From Trichobilharzia szidati (lineage: Eukaryota; Platyhelminthes; Trematoda; Strigeidida; Schistosomatidae), in NCBI GenBank assembly GCA_944472155.2, contig OX235271.1:103925256-103989255 (forward strand): a stretch of DNA of 64,000 nt, written 5' to 3'. The position numbers and the translations under genes were made by a program. Below the pieces are notes generated by a model, which made no database searches, was not told the DNA's origin, and saw nothing but the letters and a program-made list of their open reading frames with translations. This document shows, one piece after another, positions 21,300-33,700 of the stretch (position 1 is its first letter; each line of letters starts with the position of its first letter).

Positions 21300-22620
21300 T
21301 AGATAATTACCGCCCCATCAACATTACTTCCGTAGTTTCACGTGTGATGGAAAAGATTATAAAGAAGCAAATTGTTCAGTTTTTGCTCTCGAATGACTTA
21401 ATATCCGCCTTCCAATACGGTTTCCTAAATAGAAGATCGTGCATTACTTGCCAATTAGATTATTTCGACCACATTACTGAGTGTGTAGACAAAGGTCGTT
21501 CAGCAGCAACATTATTTCTAGACGTTAGGAAAGCTTTTGACAAGGTCCTACATAAGAGACTCATATTGAAACTCCTATCTTATGGAATAAGTGGAAGGCT
21601 ACTTGAGTGGATAACTTCTTTTCTTACAGGAAGAGAACAGTTAGTTAAAGTCAACCATCACTTATCAACATCCAAACCGATAACCAGCGGCGTGATACAA
21701 GGTAGCGTTCTTGGCCCTACCCTATTCATTGTATTCATAAATGATATTGTTTCTATGATCAAGTATGGCAAGCCATACCTCTTTGCAGACGACCTCAAAG
21801 TTGTCTATGATTTCGACTATAATGATATGAATATTGTTAGTAAAATCCAAGAAGACCTAAATAGTCTATGTAATTGGAGTGAAAAGTGGCAGTTAATGTT
21901 CAATCCAGCCAAATCTGGGATAACATACTTCGGACGTTGGAAACCTAGCATGTGTCTATACATGTACGGTGACCTTGTCTCAAACACGAACACAGTCACA
22001 GATCTCGGGGTAACATACTCAGATCTTACCTTTACTGAACATGCAAATAAGGTGGTATCTGATTGTAAACGTCTAATCGGCTTTGTGCTACGCAACTTTT
22101 ACACCCCAGAAGCCAGATTAGCCATATATAAGATATGCATTCGCCCCAAACTTGAATACTGTGCCCACTTATACAGTAGCTTTAAATCAGCAGACAGAAA
22201 AAAGTTGAAAGTGTCCAAAGATTCCTCACGAAACGCATATTAGGTTATGATCAGCAAATAGAATACCTTGACAGATGTATTCGACTGGACTTAGAACCCT
22301 TATGGTTAAGGAGAGTGAAGTGCAATTTATTTCTCTTATTCAAAGTTATAAGAAAGCACTGTAACAGTAACTCGTCTATAACCTGGGCTAATCCTAAATC
22401 GTATGGACTACGCAACCATAACTGCCTTCTCAAGGTTAACACCCATAAGCTCACCACCAGGGCTAACTTCTTCACCATTAAATATTGCAAACTTTGGGAC
22501 CAACTACCCTCTGAGATTAGATCCTGTGAAAGGCCTGACAGTTTCAAAAGGAGCCTAGAAAATCATATTAACATGTCCACCCTAGCCCTTCTAAATGATC
22601 TCAACTGCTGGTAGAGTGGT
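21300..22620 (+). mobile_element. CR1/Jockey-like LINE, RT to C-terminus, one frameshift
   Basis: In frame from NYRPINITSVVSRVMEKI (21308) through the RT core: FLDVRKAFDKV, GVIQGSVLGPTLF and the catalytic box FADDLKVV. The open frame stops at 22241-22243. The C-terminal part (RILGYDQQIEYL, then WDQLPSEI...SFKRSLENH) goes on in another frame to 22614. A missing A in the A-run at about 22198-22203 explains the switch. The 5' part with the endonuclease is absent or unrecognisable. A single frameshift suggests a relatively young copy. Confidence 0.85.
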
Positions 22621-25600
22621 GAAACCATGACATTTCAATATTTAACTACAGACAGTACACTAGTTCCTAGACTAACCTAATAATACTTAGTAATTATGCA
22701 TGTTCAATACTTGAAATTAGATTATCATTAAAATACTTAAAATGATTACTTACGCAGCAAATGTTCTCTTAGTTTATCACTCTTATTTCCCTTATAACAT
22801 TCAGTTTTTGAGCCTAATGTATTCTTTGATAATACGAATTATAACACTGATTACACTCTTATTATACATAGATTGATTTACTTTACGGCTACCTGTAAGA
22901 CTCACTAACTTTCTGTAGTATTGTTAACCAAGTGCTGAAATTTTGTTGGTTCTGCTAATATCTTTTTATAATATATGTAGACAGGTTACTTTGCAATGTC
23001 AAATGTTTACTATATATAAAACTGTCATGATAATTTAGTACACTTGGTCCTGCCAACCGACCTTACCTTCAGTTCATACTACCTATATTGAACCCTAACC
23101 ATATTGTTCTGCTGAATCTTGCTCCACTATTCGCAAAACCTATTCTTGTTATTCTTCAAGGTTTTGACTTCTTATAAAGTAATCTGTTCATTAGGACGCA
23201 TGCATACATATATAATATGTTCATAAAGATGTACGCGGGGACCTATTGGAAGCACTCATTAAGAAAGCTAGGGAGATGGAATATGGGGTACGAACATGTC
23301 TGGTACCAAGCAATATATTTGCGGTAACCATAATAATCATAGTCTCAGAGCCTAACATCAAAAAAGGTGGGAGGGTGGAGTTAGCTGATCAGTAGATATG
23401 GTGGGGGTCACTAAGGTGAATCACCCCATTCTGCAGGAACAGCATTAAAAAATTTGAAGGCTCGAGATATTTCTGATTTTTATGAGGGCTTAAATCTTTA
23501 TCTTGAAAAAGATAACAATGAACGCCTTGACAGATCATGCTTCTACCTTCAAATATATACCACTCACCCAGCCTATTGTTGAGATGCGACCATGTGGGAT
23601 CTGCTCAGATTTATGGGGCATCTTATAAATTAACTTGCTGTCTATCGTCAGATCTTTTCATACCACTCCACAATGTCTTATCTCATTTATTTTCTGACAA
23701 CGTCTTTACTGATCCTCATTTTACTCCATTAAACTTAACATCTTATAGCTCTTCATTACTTATTATACTCCTACTCTCTGAAGGGTACGGTTGTGCACTA
23801 AATGCACAAAAAGGTATAAAATAAAAACAACTGGCATGAGGATAATTGTATTAAAACCAAAAGTGGATATCATGATAGTTTGTGATATATCTGTAGCATT
23901 ATACATTGCAAATGAATGTTGTTACCCTAGGGTGTTTCCTTTATTAATGCATTTATTAATGATACTTGCACTTACCTATTTCATTACAATTTAATGATTC
24001 ACCTCAGCACTTTAATTTTTCTAAAACAGATTCCAATCCCTTGTAAAAGGTGTACTTACCTCAATATTGGTTGGTTATCGTATGCCTACAACCACGGGAT
24101 GAAAACGGAACGAAGTCGATTTTCCCGCTCAACCTGGAGGACAACTGTACAATTCAATAACTATACGGCCTAATTCAGAAAATGAGTGTATTGTATGTAT
24201 CGAATATTTAACAGTTGAAATACGATTAACTTGTAGACAATCTACGATTTGATATTATATCATACTTGGTCGTGCCTGTAAAAATGGCACGCATTTTCAT
24301 GTAAATTTGTAAATTTATATGAAATACATTATTATTATTCAGACACATCAGTAACACCACAGCCTTAGCTGAACCCAAGTCTAAAGTAGACAAGCGAGAA
24401 CGAAAGCATTCGGTCAGAAACCCTAGAATCAATCCCAGTATCCTGTATCGAATCGACAAACTTAGAGAAGTGGATCTCAGGGGGAGATTGGTGTAGCATT
24501 TCTATACTATGCTGAACATTAAATAAACGCGAGGGGCACTCAGTAAACTTTTGGTTCTTAAGGAATATAGGACGACGAGACAGATCAACAAATAGCCACT
24601 ATGACTTTTAAGCTTCTCTTTCCCAGTTGAACGGTGATAAATGGTGAATGCCTTTCAGTGTGTCTGACCAGGCTTCCCCTCCTAACCTAACCGACAACGT
24701 GCTTACTAAATACACGTTAAACACCAATCTTCGTCTTCTAATCTTGTAAGCGCTATTGGTGAGTATTTCGGGTGTTTATTTTGATACAAATGAACTACAA
24801 CCCTAAATTCTAAGAGGAAAATGTGACAGTTCAGTGGCCAAATAACAGCTACCAACTTATTTTTAAATTAGGTTTCCAGGTGGACAAGCACACTGAAGTG
24901 TAATTAACTGGCCTCCTAGAAGGGTTTGTGAAAAATGATTGGGAACAACCACTTTTACTGCAACCATAGAGAATTACTGTCTGACTCTTAGTGTTAAACA
25001 GACAAAGCTTACACTAACGGTTCCAAGGAGAGGACCTAGAAAATAAATCACTGCCAGAAATTTCAAAAATTGCCTGATGCATTTCATTATTGGACCTAAA
25101 CATAAGCAATTATGGTCTTTTGCTGGCGGTTAAACAAGGCTACTGCAGTGACTGTCGAGCTGGCCAAGTTTTAAAAATATCAGAGGAATAATACCTTGTT
25201 ATCTTATAATGTGTTTTCACTCTTGCATATTATGTTACTGGTAGTGAAATTTAACACTCCTGTAATATCGATCTAAACGTGTGTCTTCCGGAATGATGAG
25301 TGCACACTTTATACCCAGGCGATTAATAAGGCTGTCAGTTAAGAACATGGAGAACGTAGAAGTTCTGCGCTGATCCATTCCTACACAGTCCGATAGAAAA
25401 TGCCCATGTGCAGCATATTAGTGCTGTTTTACGACGCATGAAGAGTTCCCACTACCCATCAACAGGACGGAAACTTAAATAGTTTAAAAATATGCTACAC
25501 TCTTCGGGAATAGTGTGGGAATCGATGGGATAAAGTTCCTACCTGAGATATCGCCGTTAAAGGCCAATTAGTCTGCAAAATAATTTGTCGACAGACTTTC

Positions 25601-25629
25601 TGCCCAAACCAAAAGATATAACTGCATCA
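22621..25629. other. Long stretch without recognised gene
   Basis: Probably LINE 3' UTR at the left edge. Beyond that, AT-rich sequence with only short readings; the 95-codon reading at 23537 has no domain or splice context. No family recognised. Confidence 0.4.
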
Positions 25630-26290
25630 ACTGGATGAAGATACGCAGTAAATGCATTGGGGAAAGATCCACTAGAACTTGTTTGCCTTCAGAAGTCGAA
25701 TCTTGCTATAAACATAAGAAAACAGGCGAATATGGATGGAATGTATGTGAATGGGCAAATGGTAAACTATCCAATATACTTAGGCAGAACCGCCAACTCA
25801 GACGGAACACTTACGAGGTTTTGACTTGGCAGGAGAAGTGTAGAAGCGGCTGATGGTGATATAACGGTGTCTACTGGAGGAGGTGATACATGAATGCCAC
25901 CACCTAGCATGCCAAGATATAGACAGGATAACTGACTTTATGAGACAGAATGTACAAGCCAGGTATGAGAGATGTTGCAAAATATTCACATGGTTGTCTG
26001 CAATTTCATTTGATAAAAGGGGATCGGTACATTTGACTATCTCTTTGGCCTATTCCAGTCACGTTACTGGGTGACTCGTAGCTTGTGGATGAAATGAAAG
26101 CTTTGCCATATATATCCAACTGCAGTCAGTATCTGGTAGCAATGACGATATACTACACGACGGGCAGACGCCGTCGTAATCCCAGACTGTGACCAACGCA
26201 GTGATTCGACATATCGTCGCTTTCGGTTCGCCAAAGTCGACAGTGATAGCTCAGTGTTCTTGGTTTGAAAGTGAATAATCTACACCCTGC
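25630..26290 (+). mobile_element. Degenerate Ty3/gypsy integrase remnant
   Basis: Weak but ordered similarity to gypsy integrase: HLACQDI and a decayed zinc-finger region near 25890-25975, VHLTISLAYS where family members have 'VHxDIVGPLP', YLVAMTIYY for 'YLLTxIDRxT', then HIVAFGSPKSTVIAQ...WFES for 'RFGSPxxITTDRGxQFES' at about 26208-26275. Many stops. Same strand and correct order relative to the RT/RNase H piece at 20281-21010, so possibly the same element split by insertions. Confidence 0.5.
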
Positions 26291-27253
26291 ATGTTAGAGC
26301 AGAACAAAACCATTCTATCCACAAACTAGTAATCCTAATCTCAGTCATTTCACTCCTAGTGGTTGACTGATTTATCTCTGCTGACTGCATCAGACTGTGA
26401 GTAGTTGGATTTTCAGGAACACCTGCGTTGTGGTGTGACTGTGTTTCTCCGTACTCTCATCATAACATTGTTAACAAATGCACCTTTGAGCACCTGTGAT
26501 TTTTATATTCTCCCTTCTCTAGTAGGGGTGGTGTTAAGAGCAGCCTGGAAACCAGGTTAGGTGGGCCAGCAAAAATGAGTCAGCAGATGGTGTCAGAGCC
26601 CAGATCAAGCAGAAGAGATGGACAGACAATAATCATGAGGGTTATTTCTGGTTAAAGGCAAGTCGCAAGCCAGCTGGGATTCGTTCAAGCAGCCTAACTG
26701 ACTGGTTTCCTAGAATAGAACCGACAATAATTGTTGAAACACATCGTGCTTCTTTTGTTGAAACAAAAACGAAGTTGATAAAAGCAGTAAGACAGGGGCT
26801 AATCACCAATAGTGGAATTTGAAGAGATGGGAAGATGCAATCAGAAATGTGCACTATAAACAAAAGGACGGCACTGTAAAATGTGAAAAGAGGAAAAACA
26901 AGAAAAGAGTAATGTTTGAAATTGGAGATCGTAAATGTATGTAGGGAAAAAGTACACTGTCAGAAGCCCTCTAGCTCCACTAAGGCTACCTCTAAAGTCC
27001 GGAGAAATGTATGGTGTCATCGAGAGACGTTATTTCATTAATACTACCAGAAGATGGTGCAGAAGGAAACATGTTAACGGCTGCCAACTTAGGTGATGGA
27101 TACAGTGGCTTTAAGAAGCCAGAACTAAGGAAAATAATGGTTGGTAGGACCAAGAAGGTCTGAGAGATTGCGCTTCAGGCGTTTTAGTGGTTGTGGGGGG
27201 ATGGGCGTGACGTGTGCTTCTGACAAGAATTTGTGACTAATATCCTAGTGATA
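26291..27253. other. Unassigned stretch
   Basis: No gene or repeat family recognised; could hold the decayed 3' end of the gypsy element. Confidence 0.35.
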
Positions 27254-27490
27254 GTGCGTCGGTGGCTTAGTGGCAGAATGCTCTCCATTCACTCTTTTGG
27301 TTCTGGGTTCGATCCCCTGCCGACTCACTAATAAACCTCGATATGTGGTAACAAGACTGGTAGAGAGGGCAGTTTGGGCATGAGGCTTGCAACCCCACCC
27401 CGTAAAAATAAACACCACCGCTACTGTAACTTCAAAGCTCCAGCTTGAAGCCCTATGATCCACTGGGATTGTAAAGGAATAACAACATAA
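27254..27490 (+). mobile_element. tRNA-derived SINE, family A
   Basis: Starts GTGCGTCGGTGGCTTAGTGG (A box) with B box GGTTCGATCCC. The body carries 'gggcatgaggcttgcaacccc' and the tail 'gaagccctatgatccactggg'. More diverged than the copy at 39606. Confidence 0.8.
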
Positions 27491-30176
27491 TTCTTAAGTA
27501 ATGGAAAAATGAACAGAGAGCATGAAATATAGACAACAGCAAAATACAAATACTTTTTATAAACTGAGGTTACACCGTAGGGCTTTCGTATTATGAATTC
27601 CCTGCATGTCATTTCGCCAAAGAAACAGTTCCATTACAAAATACCACTGTGCTCGACATTTACATTATTCCGTATTCACACTATTACTTAGAATATAAAG
27701 AAACTATGCTTGTCTGGCTTAATATAGATGAACAAACCACCACAAATTTTATATATTGCTGCACAATATGTGTACCACGTGTTGTTATAGTGTTTAGATG
27801 CAGAACTAGCTAAATATGTCCTTGACTTAGTGTCAACTTTTAAAACTAGAGGTGGTGTGAGAAGTAATAACAATATATGGTAATACTTGACTTAAGATAT
27901 ACACCACATTAATTTTCAAGACCTTTCAAAATATGTTACCATAGCCAAAGTCAATCTCTGTGAAAAGTTGACCTTTAATAACCGATCAGACTTAGGAGAC
28001 GCTTTGGAAAATCATTCCAAATCAAACCATGCATACCTTTTTGTATTTGGAGAGGGTAGATACAGCTTTCTAATTACTTCCCAGGTGCTTTTCTGTAAAT
28101 ATATACTGTTAGTTAGGGTTATGGTTTTTAAGATTAAGTTTTAGGGTTAAGTTTAGAATTCGGGTTAGAGTTAAGATTATGGTTAGAGTTAGGAGTAAGT
28201 TAAAGAACAGTGTCAGAAATATTGTTGGATGTCAAAGTATCATGATCCACAGTCGCCTGGATGAATGTATCTGTAGCATATGGTGTGATTTCCTTATAGA
28301 CCATTTATGTATTAACTGAAAGACATTCTTTGAACACATACGCGATAACTATATAGCTTAATGTCATGCTTGCAGTGGTTTCTAGTGCATTTTCCAGCGA
28401 CTTTACGACTTTTTTGCATCTAAGTTCTGATCAGTTGTCCAAGATCACTTCAATTTTGTCTATGATAGTTTAACTTTGCCATAAAAATTGTTAACCTATA
28501 GTGTAAGGTTTTGATCAGAAACCATTTTGAAATCAAGTTGATAATGATGTTAGGCAACTTTCAAATCTTAGTATAGATAGCGAAGAAGCATAATATTCTC
28601 TTGTCTTGTTTTTTTCTTCATGAATCACTCAAGTGATTTATAATCATAGGAGCGATTAATCGTCCAACGGTATTATTTGGATTCGCGAGTAATTCTAAAT
28701 ATTAGAGTTATTACTGAAGTGTTATAGTTAATAATATTAAACATTTATAAACTTCATATATTTATAATCACAAATGAAGACTACCCAGTTGGTGAATGCA
28801 CATAAGCGAAGTGGGCAAAACGTGGGCTCAGTGGGCAATTTTGATCGGCGAAGACATGAGTAAAATGTGGGTAAAGTGCAGCGTAAATTACCCACTATAG
28901 TCCTCTTACATTTAGGTTTTTTTACTCACAGACTTTATCCTACAATTAAACAATACAGGACTACGTCAAGCAGTGAGTCTAATAAATCTAAGCAAGCTAA
29001 CTAGAAAAAAGCAAAGTGAACGGATGAAAGTTGAATCATTCTAGGTTTTTCGAGAAACAGTCTCGCTCCAGTTTTTCACTGTGTTGCTGAACTCGTTTTC
29101 TGCTTGTTAAACTCGCAGAAGGTGCTTCGGCTGTTAGAGTACTTAATAGGTGTGTGCTACAGCGTACTCTGGGCTGCCCCTGACAATGTTTTGGTGGAAA
29201 ATTTGATACTAGTTTTAAATTAACACACATAGTTACGGGTCTTTTTCATCTATTTTGATATAGCTGGGGATGTGGAGACGAATGGCAAAGGTTGATCGAG
29301 TAATTTATTGACGTGGTGAATGAAAAATTATTTAACCTGTCGTTGTCAAAATCGGTGATTTCGTACACTGTTAGAATCAAAGATTGGAAGAGCCTACAAC
29401 TTTTTGGCTGTGTTCACCACTCTGCATTTTAATTTGACACACTGAACTATTATCTTCCAATATCTTTTGACACTTTCCTCGTCAATAATAATCCCTCAGT
29501 TTTTATATTTCTGGTATTTTTTTCCTTTTATCTTCATCTCCAAATATCGAAGTGACGAATGGGGAGTTTAGTCTTCCATTGACTGTACTATACATCCGAA
29601 GTATTTTTAGTGTATGTGGTTATTCATAAATGACTAATTCCATGACTTTCTAACCGTAATCATAAATATTTTACTACCTTATGTTTTTTTGTAATATCCA
29701 ACGTGGATTTCACATCCTCTTAATCGACACTCAGGATTTCTCAGGTCAACTACAGTGTGTACTGTCTACTTTATTTTCTTTGAATGAAAGGATAGGGTAC
29801 ACTTATTCACTCATTAATTCTTTTAGTCTATTCAGAGGTTGTAGCAAGAATTACATCCACCTTACTGTAGTCATGTGGTGTTCTTGAATGCTTTGCATTC
29901 CATAAGCTTTTAGAACCACATGTTTATATGCTCTCAGTTGCACAAATTTTCTGGCGTATTTATTCTCCTATAAATATGAACATTTTATTTTTGGAAGCTT
30001 GTTCATCATGTAGTATATTACTAATGAAAAAACCTAGAATCAGCGTTGGCTTGCCCATCCCTGTTTGTTGTTATTGTGGTTTGGTACTTGTTTCCAGAAT
30101 GTCTAGTAGGATTAAGTTGTAACTTTATGCCCTTTGAATAAGCATTTAACATTCATACTTTTTCACACAATTTAAG
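27491..30176. other. Gene-free stretch before SLC37A4
   Basis: AT-rich. Only the TTAGGG-like tract at 28108-28201 stands out. Short readings show no recognisable domain. Confidence 0.45.
28108..28201 (+). repeat. Degenerate TTAGGG-like tract
   Basis: Repeated units such as GTTAGGGTTATGG, TTTTAGGGTTAAG and GGTTAGAGTTA. Similar tracts lie at 41576-41632, 49990-50036, 62064-62132 and 62330-62385. Confidence 0.6.
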
Positions 30177-30256
30177 TGTGCGTCGTTGGCGTAGCGGTTA
30201 AGGCTCGCCGACCATGCACATGGTCCGCGGTTCGATCTTCTGCAGACGCATACCTG
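30177..30256 (+). mobile_element. SINE family A, tRNA-like head only
   Basis: About 75 bases match the head of the 19262 copy: A-box region GGCGTAGCGGTTAAGG and B box GGTTCGATCTT. The body and LINE-like tail are missing. Confidence 0.7.
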
Positions 30257-30723
30257 CAAAATTTGGGCTACCGATATCACATGCTGAAAATTCCATACTT
30301 GTACGAAAAATACAGTGTGAAATCAAGCTATAATTAAAAAAAAACTATTCAAGGAAATATAAGTATCCACGCATTACTTTTTGAGATATGACCCATTGAC
30401 CTAAGACCAGCTTTTCAGCCAATGGGTCCCTGGTTTGAATGGCACCTCACCTACTTCAGCCTCCGCAAATGGATAGTGTCATCAGCTCATAGTCTGTTAC
30501 ATGAGCTGTTCATTAGGAGTAATTGAGTTGTAACTGACAACACATCTCTTGTATGATTGTTGCACACAATAATTTGTGAGACTGAATTAATGGACAATTA
30601 CAAATATGTGACCTCTGTAATGTTATATGAGCTAGATTGTACTACTCCTGTAATTTATTTCTGATTATAAGTTGTGCAAAATTTTACTGAGATAATTATT
30701 TTTGTTGTTTGTTTTACAGCATA
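30257..30723. other. Region 5' of the SLC37A4 start
   Basis: Holds a polypyrimidine stretch and the acceptor TTTTACAG at 30712-30719, four bases before the start codon. This may be a cis acceptor of a 5' UTR intron or a spliced-leader acceptor. No promoter recognised. Confidence 0.45.
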
Positions 30724-33700
30724 ATGCAAACAAAAATTAAAAGGCCGGTTGGACTGTTAATTTTATTATTCTGCAGTTACTTCTTTATATCATTAGCCAA
30801 AAAGGCTATACAGAATGTGTACTCGCTAATCCCAAATGAATACAAAGGGGCTAGAGAAAATTCTCAACTGGGTAAGGTGTTAAACATTTTACTTAATCAT
30901 ATTTAGTCATATGGTGAAGTGCTTACACCACTTAACTGTCGTATATGGCTCAAATTATACTGTACCTAATCTGGTCTGAAAATCTCGATGCTGGTTGCAG
31001 TACGAGTACCAGTGAAGTACCTCACATTGTGATGCGTGTATATGAGCACGATTCGTCAGTTTTATTTGTTTTTTCTGTATTATTTACTAGGGGTTGTTTT
31101 GTCGGTCGGTTCTGGTGAAGGATTTCTGACACCGGGACTGATATGCTAGTTCAAATCCGAAGGACACACTAGGTGAAGTAGTCGAATGGGCGGCATATCA
31201 TTACAATTTTCTTACCGAAAACTGAAACTCTTTAGTAAGATCTCTCAAATGATTTGTCTAGTTCAATAATATTATTGGAGTATGATCCCTTTTTAGGTCT
31301 ACAGTAATATCATGCTTTTAAGCAGTTTCACGGGATAAATATATATCTTATCCCATATAACCTGAAATTGTTTTGATTGTACAAAAGACTAGTCGTAACA
31401 TTTTAGTTGTCATGCTTTTGTTGATCCATATAAACCTATTTACTGACACTGTATTGCTGATGTCGAAAATACCAACTGCTAACTCTAGGCATGAAATTAA
31501 ATGATGGTTTGCTCTCCACAAAGTTTATTATGCTAAATTCACTGCTGACATATCTTTATGGATACCTGCACTATTTAATTACATTAATATTAACATGTGA
31601 TTCGCGTCTGTTCTCTCGAAAATTCTTACTCTTTCAACCTATTGTATGTTTAAACATGGTTTCTTATTGCTGATTTTACAGGTTTGATGATAACATCCCA
31701 AACATTGGGTTACACAGTTACAAAATTAGTCGGTGGAGTTCTTATGGATCGTCTTAATCCACTCAATGTATTCATATATTCACTACTCTTAATTTCAGGC
31801 TTACTTTTCCTCTTAACAAGTAAGTAAGGTAATTTTTGGTTTGATCGCCGTGTATCATGCTTGTATTACGAAACGAATTATTCACATTTCTGTGTAAATA
31901 TAGTCAGTGCAGCACAACAAACTGTGCGGGTTTGCGCACAAAGTGGACATGATGTGATACTATTTAGGTGCTTGTAACTAGGTTGGTAAAAAGTGGTTTA
32001 AACCTGTGGTATGCCGATAAAAATCAAGTTAATGAAAGAATGGTTCCTTGCTTCATGTATTTCTGTTATTCTGTTGGCTTATTTTGATTAACTCAATGAT
32101 CGTAATTTAAGTCATACAAAGCCAATGTACTGTATGTCTTAATTTTAAACTATCTTTTACCCTAGTTTCATCACATTGGTTGATTTGGCTATTGCTCTAT
32201 GGAATGTCTGGTTTAACGCTTGGTTCTGGTTGGCCGGCCGTATCGAAGTTACTTCGTATGGTATGTCAAGATAAAACAATGTTTACATGTATAGTTTGGT
32301 TATGAATTTTTAAGAATTTGAGAGGATCTGAACAGTTTTATCGTATTATACTAATCAGTTTCCGGTTTCATCTGTAGCACTTTCATTCTAGTTTTAAATG
32401 CTGTCTGTATCGTGAAATTCAATGGACGTTACATAAGGTTTATCATTTAAGAGAATCGAATACTATTTTATCATCGCCTATTTTAATTACAGAAGTAAAG
32501 AAGAATTTTATGTCAGTAGGGTTTCTAAGAAGGAATTTTGTTGTAGGTGTTCTTCATACCATAAATTTACACTTCCACATAGCATATTTCTACAAGTGTT
32601 AGATTTCGTAAATATTTACTTTGAGTCTCAAAAGGCTCATAATTTTTTAAGAAGTAGTTTTAAGTTAGTCGAATATAGTGATGTACATGATTCGACACAC
32701 TGATTCGCTGCTTCCATGTATCATATTTTTAAACAACGCATCACGAATTGGTAAGTTGAATAAAAAGGAAGAGAACATGACTAGTCAGAATAAAATAGAT
32801 TAAAAGATGAGTTACTATCGCACATTAAAATGTCAAGGAAGCAGAAAAACTTGTCAGTGTCGGTTGACCGTATACGTATGTCCTACTTCATTAAATAGAT
32901 CAACATTTTATGAAGTCAGTCGACTAATGGAACTTCTATACTTATGTTTCGTATCAGGGAGAGGATGACCTTTGTCTCAAATCTCCCACCACTTTTTTCC
33001 ACAGACTGACTTAATTGTTGTACATGGCTGATAATTTGATACCTAGGCTTTATCATCACTACTTTCAGTAACCATTGTGAAACAAGTCGTTGGTGTTTCT
33101 TTATGAATTAGAACATATGTTGTTGACACCACAGGCTGTAGAAATGAGAGCATGGGGTTGGTTAAAGGTATAAGTTCAAATCAGATTTATGGCTGATAGA
33201 CTTAAAATCTATCAACTAGAGGCAGTGTAAAATGCTCCGTTTTACTAGCGTACATTGTATGCATGTTATAATAGCTGAATAGCTCAATATTATAAGACAG
33301 CTACCAATATTTGTTTGTTTTTTTGAAAGAAATAATTCAAACTTTGGTAAAATAACTTACCAGTTTGTTTTCATTTTTTTCTTAAATTCTAAGTATGTAG
33401 CTCCTCAAGAACTCGCCACTTGGTGGGGTGTTATATCTTCATCTGCCAATGTTGCCGGCTGTATAGGTTCTTGGTTATCAATTGGAATCTTTTCAGTTTC
33501 AACAGTATTTCTTGGCAATTTTGCGTGGCGAGCACCTTTAATTTTTATTGGTACGTGTGTTTTATTTTAAAGATTCACTCAATAAATCTTATATTCTACT
33601 ATATTGAAGTCCTATGTTTCCTCCTTATTAGAGTTTAAGTCAACACATTCTCTTTCGTATTCTTGAAAAAAAACAAGTATTCTTAAAAGTTATTATCATT

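Noticed and set aside
28108..28201. Interstitial telomere or chromosome-end remnant
   Set aside because: Units are irregular and the tracts accompany a dispersed repeat motif.
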